DNA from: Actinomycetes bacterium
Lineage (GTDB): Bacteria > Actinomycetota > Actinomycetes > Actinomycetales > Microbacteriaceae
Assembly: GCA_030425055.1 (NCBI GenBank)
Contig: JAUHVN010000087.1
Location: 1-9,735, forward strand
Length of the DNA stretch: 9,735 bases
Direction: 5' to 3'
Shown: positions 6,545-9,735 of the stretch, piece after piece
Layout of the letters: each line of letters begins with the position of its first letter
Position numbering within the stretch: the stretch's first letter is position 1
Program-made: the position numbers and the translations under genes
Notes under the pieces: generated by a model
The model's input: the letters and a program-made list of their open reading frames with translations, nothing else
The model's database searches: none
What the model was told of the DNA's origin: nothing

Positions 6545-8014
6545 GTGACCGCCAAGCGTGAGACTGAGCTGCTGGCGTCCGTCCCTGAGCGCCTATTCAT
6601 CGGTGGTGAGTGGCGTGCGGCGTCGGGTAGCAGGACGTTGAAGGTGTACGACCCCTCGAACAGGGGGTTCGTGAAGCAGATCGCGGATGCCTCGCCCGAG
6701 GACGGTAAGGCGGCCCTGGACGCGGCCGTTGAGGCCTTCCCGTCGTGGGCGGCGACTTCGGCGCGTGAGCGCGCCGAAGTCCTGCGTCGGACGTTCGATC
6801 TGCTGCAAGAGCGCAAGGAGGACTTCGCACTCCTCATGACGATCGAGATGGGGAAGCCCCTCGCCGAGGCCCGCGGCGAGGTCGCGTATGGGGGTGAGTT
6901 CCTGCGGTGGTTCAGCGAGGAGGCCGTCCGGGTGCAGGGCCGGTACGGGGCCAATCCGGAGGGTACCGGCCGGATGATCGTGTCGCAGCATCCGGTCGGT
7001 CCCTGCTACCTCATCACGCCCTGGAACTTCCCGCTCGCGATGGCGACCCGCAAGATCGCCCCCGCGCTCGCCGCAGGCTGCACCGTGGTCATCAAGCCCG
7101 CTGAGCTGACGCCGCTCACGACCCTTTCCCTCGTGGAGCTCCTCGAACAGGCCGGCCTCCCCGCCGGTGTCGTGAACGTCATCACCACCTCTACGTCCGG
7201 CAAGGTCTCCGAGCCGATCATCCGCGACCCTCGCCTGCGGAAGCTCTCGTTCACCGGGTCGACCCCGGTCGGTCAGCGGCTGCTGGAACAGGCGTCTCAA
7301 GGGGTGCTGCGTACCTCGATGGAGCTCGGCGGCAATGCCCCGTTCATCGTGTTCAACGACGCAGACCTCGACAAGACGGTCGACGGCGCGATGATGGCGA
7401 AGTTCCGTAACATCGGTCAGGCGTGCACGGCCGCGAACCGGTTCATCGTGCAGCGGTCGGTCGTCGACGAGTTCGCGCGCCGAGTGACCGAGCGTGTGCG
7501 CGGGCTGAAGCTTGGCCGGGGCACCGACGAGGGGGTCACGATCGGACCCCTCATTAACCAGGACGCCGTCGATAAGACCACAGCGCTCGTGGACGACGCG
7601 GTCGGGCGCGGCGCTTCGGTGACGATCGGCGGATCGGCCCGCGGCGGCGCGGGCACGTTCTACGAGCCCACCGTGCTGACGGAGGTGAGGCCGGGCAGCG
7701 AGATCCTCCGTGAGGAAATCTTTGGGCCGGTGCTCGCGATTGTCCCCTTCGATAATGAGGACGACGCGGTGCGAATCGCCAACGATACCGAGTACGGCCT
7801 GGTCTCATACGTCTTCACCGAGAGCCTGTCGCGCGGGCAACGTATGATTGAGCGGCTCGAGACCGGCATGATGGGGTTGAACGTCGGGGTCGTCTCCAAC
7901 GCCGCCGCACCCTTCGGCGGCTGGAAGATGTCGGGCCTGGGCCGCGAGGGAGGCGCCGAGGGCATCCACGAGTACCTCCAGACGAAGTACACCCTCACCC
8001 CCAACCCATTCTGA
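6545..8014 (+). CDS. gabD: Aldehyde dehydrogenase, succinate-semialdehyde dehydrogenase (GabD) type
   Basis: A 489-residue aldehyde dehydrogenase superfamily member of normal length. Key elements are TPWNFP (158-163), the cofactor-binding lysine in IKPAE (K184), FTGSTPVG (237-244), the general base in MELGG (E260), the nucleophile in GQACTAANRF (C294) and EEIFGPV (390-396). The C-terminal GLNVGVVSNAAAPFGGWKMS and GLGREG followed by GIHEYLQTKY match the pattern typical of succinate-semialdehyde dehydrogenases (GabD: NTGxxSNExAPFGG, GIEDYLxxKY), so NAD(P)-dependent oxidation of succinate semialdehyde to succinate is the best guess. Substrate scope in this family is broad and not provable here. 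The gene is separated from the upstream operon by 307 bp and probably has its own promoter. No GABA transaminase or permease gene is nearby in the window, so it may instead oxidise an aldehyde released by the upstream pathway. Confidence 0.88.
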   Translation: MTAKRETELLASVPERLFIGGEWRAASGSRTLKVYDPSNRGFVKQIADASPEDGKAALDAAVEAFPSWAATSARERAEVLRRTFDLLQERKEDFALLMTIEMGKPLAEARGEVAYGGEFLRWFSEEAVRVQGRYGANPEGTGRMIVSQHPVGPCYLITPWNFPLAMATRKIAPALAAGCTVVIKPAELTPLTTLSLVELLEQAGLPAGVVNVITTSTSGKVSEPIIRDPRLRKLSFTGSTPVGQRLLEQASQGVLRTSMELGGNAPFIVFNDADLDKTVDGAMMAKFRNIGQACTAANRFIVQRSVVDEFARRVTERVRGLKLGRGTDEGVTIGPLINQDAVDKTTALVDDAVGRGASVTIGGSARGGAGTFYEPTVLTEVRPGSEILREEIFGPVLAIVPFDNEDDAVRIANDTEYGLVSYVFTESLSRGQRMIERLETGMMGLNVGVVSNAAAPFGGWKMSGLGREGGAEGIHEYLQTKYTLTPNPF

Positions 8015-8060
8015 CGGGAGACCGTTCGTCGGTGATGTTTCCGAACCTCGGCGAGACGTA

Positions 8061-8124
8061 GGCGCAAGGCGCCAAAGGATCCGCCGTAGGGTGCGGATCA
8101 ACTCGGGACGAGTTCAGACGTCCC
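8061..8124 (+). repeat. Cluster of small inverted repeats downstream of the aldehyde dehydrogenase
   Basis: Several perfect dyads are packed in 64 bases: GGCGC-aag-GCGCC (8061-8073), GATCCGC-N8-GCGGATC (8078-8099), AACTCG-gga-CGAGTT (8100-8114) and GGGACG-N8-CGTCCC (8105-8124). The last two overlap and would be mutually exclusive hairpins. The cluster starts about 47 bp after the gddH-type gene's stop at 8014. It could act as a transcript-end structure, but there is no T-tract, so an ordinary rho-independent terminator is not supported. Confidence 0.4.
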
Positions 8125-8136
8125 GGTCGCCTGTGA

Positions 8137-8208
8137 GAAGCGTTTGGGGAGAAGCGACAACAGACGCTCGTCATCGAGCAACAGAACGCCATAATCACCA
8201 GCATCGGC
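8137..8208 (+). pseudogene. Left remnant of a coding sequence interrupted by the insertion sequence
   Basis: This frame (24 codons) is open from just after a TGA at 8134-8136 up to the left end of the insertion sequence, and ends with NAIITSIG. It contains no ATG, GTG or TTG start. Removing the insertion sequence and one CGGC copy joins it in frame to the open stretch at 9555. The original 5' end is therefore missing or was shifted out of frame. An 8-bp repeat, GAGAAGCG, at 8135-8142 and 8149-8156 (14 bp apart, not a multiple of three) is a possible slippage scar. I do not recognise the protein. Confidence 0.5.
8205..8208 (+). repeat. Target-site duplication, left copy (CGGC)
   Basis: CGGC directly abuts the left terminal repeat and recurs at 9551-9554 immediately outside the right one. 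A 4-bp duplication is within the 3-5 bp range usual for IS3-family insertions. Confidence 0.75.
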
Positions 8209-8233
8209 TGTCCCGCGTCAAGTAGTTGGCAGG
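8209..8233 (+). repeat. Left terminal inverted repeat of the insertion sequence
   Basis: It begins TGTCCCGCGTCAAG, identical over 14 bp to the inverted right end, and continues to a shared TGGCAGG with a 1-bp offset. It begins TG and its partner ends CA, as expected for IS3-type ends. Confidence 0.85.
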
Positions 8234-9213
8234 ATTTCGGGTTCGGGAAAGGTGGGGATCGCGGGGTCGGCGTGGCCGAGGTGGACGTCGCGGGGTCGGT
8301 TCCAGGAGAGGTGCTCGTGGGGTCGGATCTCGTTGAACTAGACGCGGAACGTCTCGCCTTGGCGGACCAGGTCGAGGGCGTCGTCGATGTGCTCACGGTA
8401 GAGCCGCTCGTATTTCAGTGATCCGAACGCGCGTTCGCGGACGCCGTTCTGGCCGGGCGAACGGACCCGGGTGCGCACGTGCCGCAGCTCGGGTCGTGCG
8501 GCGATGAGTGCGCCGAATCGGAATGAGCGGAATGGGCCGCCGTTGTCGGTGACGAGTGTGATCGGGACGATCTCGCCGGTGTCGGGGTCGGTGAGGTGCT
8601 CGAGCAGCGACACGTCGCCGAGCAGCCGGCCGGCTTCGGTCAACGCGAGCTCGACGGCGGCGATCGCGTCGTGCTGGTTCGCGGTCGGTGACCAGTGCCA
8701 CCCGAACTCATACTTCGACCAGTAGTCCGCGATCCCGGCTACCCGCCAGGTCCCGCCGGTCGCGGTCTCGTATTCGGAGAAGTCGAACTGCCAGACCTGG
8801 TTCGGGCCGGTCGGCGCAGCGGCGAACGCCGCCCGCCGCTGTTTGGCCTGCTCGCGACGTTCCCGCTGGTAGTCGGCCTTCAGCAGCAGGTCGGCGTCGT
8901 CGAGCACCCGCAGCACCGTGGACGGGCTGACTCGATACCCGGCGTGCCGGGCCATCGCCCAGATCTTCCGGTGCCCCCATGCGGGGTGCTCACCGGCGAG
9001 CGTGCAGATCACCTCGCGATGCGCGGCGCGTGCCGGCGCGGGCCACGGCCCTTTCGGCGGATACCCGGCGCGGGCCTTCGCCTGCCAGCGTCGCCAGGTG
9101 CGTTCCGGGATGCCCATCACCTCGCACCACCTCGAGGTCGGCATCCCCGCGGTTATGCGGATGACCTCGAGGTCCTCGAAGGGCCCAGACGGCTCTCCGC
9201 ACTCTTCTTCCAC
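8218..9213 (-). pseudogene. IS3-family transposase OrfB (DDE integrase), interrupted by an amber codon
   Basis: Read from GTG 9213, the frame gives 291 residues and then TAG at 8340-8338. It continues for 39 more sense codons, starting FNEIRPHEHLSWNRPRDVHL, to TGA at 8220-8218. That continuation is the expected C-terminal end of an IS3/rve-type transposase, so the TAG is an internal nonsense mutation, not the true end. The catalytic triad is present: D144 (WQFDFSEYE), D223 (VTDNGG) and E260 (NGVRERAFGSLKYE), with 36 residues between the second and third. An N-terminal helical segment (MGIPERTWRRWQ, 33-44) precedes HPAWGHRKIW (76-85). Truncation at 291 keeps the triad but removes the conserved C-terminal tail, so activity is doubtful. 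Expression may use -1 frameshifting from OrfA or the weak internal GTG; no classic A-rich slippery run is obvious. Confidence 0.88.
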
Positions 9214-9479
9214 GCCCGGATCTCGACCGCCGCTTCGCCCAGCGCCTAGGTGAGATCAGAGACCTCAGCCCCCAGCTGCTGCTCCCGCGTCGACGGGCCC
9301 GTTCGGCCCGCGACCAACGCGGACTTGCCCGCCTCGATGAACTCGGCCTTCCACCGCCCGATCGACTGCTCCGACACCCGCTCCTTCCGAGCGGCCTCTG
9401 CGATCGAGACCTCACCCGCAAGCACGGCCAGCACGATCCGCGTCTTCTTCTCCGGTGGGATCACCGGCGGTCTGCCCAT
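9153..9479 (-). pseudogene. IS3-family transposase OrfA (helix-turn-helix), interrupted by an amber codon
   Basis: The frame starts at ATG 9479 with an excellent ribosome site upstream and reads MGRPPVIPPEKKTRIVLAVL. It has a helix-turn-helix around residues 24-44 (SIAEAARKERVSEQSIGRW). After residue 77 it hits TAG at 9248-9246. The same frame then continues with ALGEAAVEIRAWKKSAE and on to TAA at 9155-9153. Related OrfA proteins, as I recall them, read SDLTQALGEAAVEIR at this point, so CAG to TAG (a single C-to-T transition) at codon 78 is the likely lesion. The undisrupted product would be 108 residues. The segment after the TAG overlaps OrfB, where the frameshift to make the OrfAB fusion would occur. 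A ribosome stopping at codon 78 never reaches it. Confidence 0.85.
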
Positions 9480-9484
9480 CAGAC

Positions 9485-9490
9485 ACCTCC
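9485..9490 (-). promoter_or_regulatory. Ribosome binding site of OrfA
   Basis: On the minus strand GGAGGT lies 5 nt before the ATG at 9479. This confirms the OrfA start and direction. Confidence 0.75.
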
Positions 9491-9524
9491 TGGACTCACA
9501 CGCCGATCATGCCCTCACAACCGG

Positions 9525-9550
9525 CCTGCCAGAAAGCTTGACGCGGGACA
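9525..9550 (-). repeat. Right terminal inverted repeat of the insertion sequence
   Basis: Read inward on the minus strand it begins TGTCCCGCGTCAAG, identical to the left end over 14 bp. It includes the shared TGGCAGG further in and ends exactly at the right CGGC copy. Confidence 0.85.
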
Positions 9551-9554
9551 CGGC
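9551..9554 (+). repeat. Target-site duplication, right copy (CGGC)
   Basis: This is the second copy of the CGGC found at 8205-8208, immediately outside the right terminal inverted repeat. Confidence 0.75.
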
Positions 9555-9735
9555 AACGCACGCAACGACGCCGCGGATGGCTGGTTCGAGAAAATCAACC
9601 ACAGCCGGGCAGCACAGGTTCTCGCTCAGGTCGCGGCCCTCATTCCGGCGCTCCGAGCAACTGAACGACGACTCCTACCCGAGGTGAATCGCGAGGCGAA
9701 GCGAGACGCTGCGAGGCCGTTAGCGGGTCAGGGCA
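9555..9735 (+). pseudogene. Right part of the coding sequence interrupted by the insertion sequence (cut by right edge)
   Basis: After the right target duplication, one frame is open for all 60 remaining codons. It begins NARNDAADGWFEKINHSRAA and later reads LIPALRATERRLLPEVNREA. It is in frame with the 24-codon remnant at 8137-8208 once the insertion sequence and one CGGC are removed. The restored junction runs from SIG to NAR. The composition is soluble, charged and Ala/Arg/Glu-rich with predicted helical character. No membrane segment and no motif that I can name are visible. It runs off the window, so the C-terminus is unknown. It might be a helical accessory or mobile-element protein, but I cannot assign a function. 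Codon usage looks less G/C-biased at third positions than in the operon, which hints at acquired DNA. Confidence 0.5.

Larger units (their letters stand above)
8209..9550 (-). mobile_element. IS3-family-like insertion sequence, complete ends, both reading frames nonsense-mutated
   Basis: The 1342-bp element is bounded by terminal inverted repeats that share TGTCCCGCGTCAAG exactly (8209-8222 and 9537-9550). They then share TGGCAGG after a one-base offset (8227-8233 and 9525-9531). It is flanked by CGGC on both sides. It carries two overlapping minus-strand genes, OrfA (helix-turn-helix) and OrfB (DDE integrase), with OrfB in the -1 frame relative to OrfA, as in IS3 elements. The OrfB terminal stop lies inside the left inverted repeat, as is common for compact elements. 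Both frames carry a TAG nonsense codon, so autonomous transposition is unlikely. Intact ends could still be mobilised in trans by a functional relative. The IS name cannot be assigned without a database. Confidence 0.9.

Noticed and set aside
8338..8340. TAG as the genuine end of the transposase
   Set aside because: Thirty-nine further in-frame codons encode the expected FNEIRPHEHLSW-type C-terminus, ending at a TGA inside the terminal repeat. The TAG is therefore an internal mutation.
9196..9216. Programmed -1 frameshift site joining OrfA and OrfB
   Set aside because: The frames are in the right -1 relation, but no A6G-type or other classic slippery heptamer is evident (the region reads TGGAAGAAGAGT). 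Not listed as a feature.
8695..9249. 184-codon plus-strand open frame inside the insertion sequence
   Set aside because: It is antisense to OrfB, whose DDE triad and conserved blocks identify the true coding strand.
1..9735. CRISPR arrays, tRNA or rRNA genes, integron attC sites, phage genes, plasmid origin
   Set aside because: No regularly spaced repeats, cloverleaf with a T-loop motif, rRNA signature, integrase or iteron set was seen on either strand.

Overview
The window is G+C-rich DNA (about two-thirds G+C by eye) with strong third-position G/C bias, GTG and TTG starts, and GGAGG-type ribosome sites. Together with an IS3-type element of a kind I associate with actinobacteria, this suggests a high-G+C actinomycete, possibly Microbacteriaceae or a relative. 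The taxon is an inference, because there is no rRNA or other marker here. No tRNA, rRNA, CRISPR array, integron or phage gene is visible.

Region 1 (1-6237, all + strand) is a tightly packed operon of at least six genes, cut by the left edge. It contains: the C-terminal half of a phosphoenolpyruvate-hydrolase-like TIM-barrel protein; a UPF0261/Tm-1-like ATP-binding-domain protein; an extended-SDR NAD-dependent epimerase/dehydratase; a 669-residue FadH-like flavin/iron-sulfur ene-reductase; a second, divergent TIM-barrel protein of the first family; and a classical SDR. Four of the five junctions are stop/start overlaps (GTGA, ATGA, ATGA, TTGA), so translational coupling is likely. The only gap is 41 bp, before the second TIM-barrel gene. 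Three redox enzymes interleaved with two copies of a poorly characterised TIM barrel and its Tm-1-like partner look like a catabolic pathway for an unidentified, probably cyclic or sugar-like, carbon compound. The substrate cannot be read from the sequence.

Region 2 (6238-6544) is a 307-bp non-coding stretch with dyads that could be operators. Region 3 (6545-8014) is a complete aldehyde dehydrogenase of the succinate-semialdehyde dehydrogenase (GabD) type. It has its own strong ribosome site and probably its own promoter. It could oxidise an aldehyde made by the upstream operon, or serve GABA/succinate-semialdehyde metabolism.

Region 4 (8015-9735) is accessory DNA. A run of small inverted repeats (8061-8124) follows the dehydrogenase. 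Then comes an IS3-family-like insertion sequence at 8209-9550 (1342 bp), with matching 14-bp terminal inverted repeats and a 4-bp CGGC target duplication. Both of its reading frames carry an in-frame amber codon (OrfA codon 78, OrfB codon 292), so the copy is probably dead or close to it. Removing the element and one CGGC copy joins an open frame at 8137-8208 to one at 9555-9735. The element therefore interrupted an older coding sequence that I do not recognise. That sequence has no start codon on the left and runs off the right edge.
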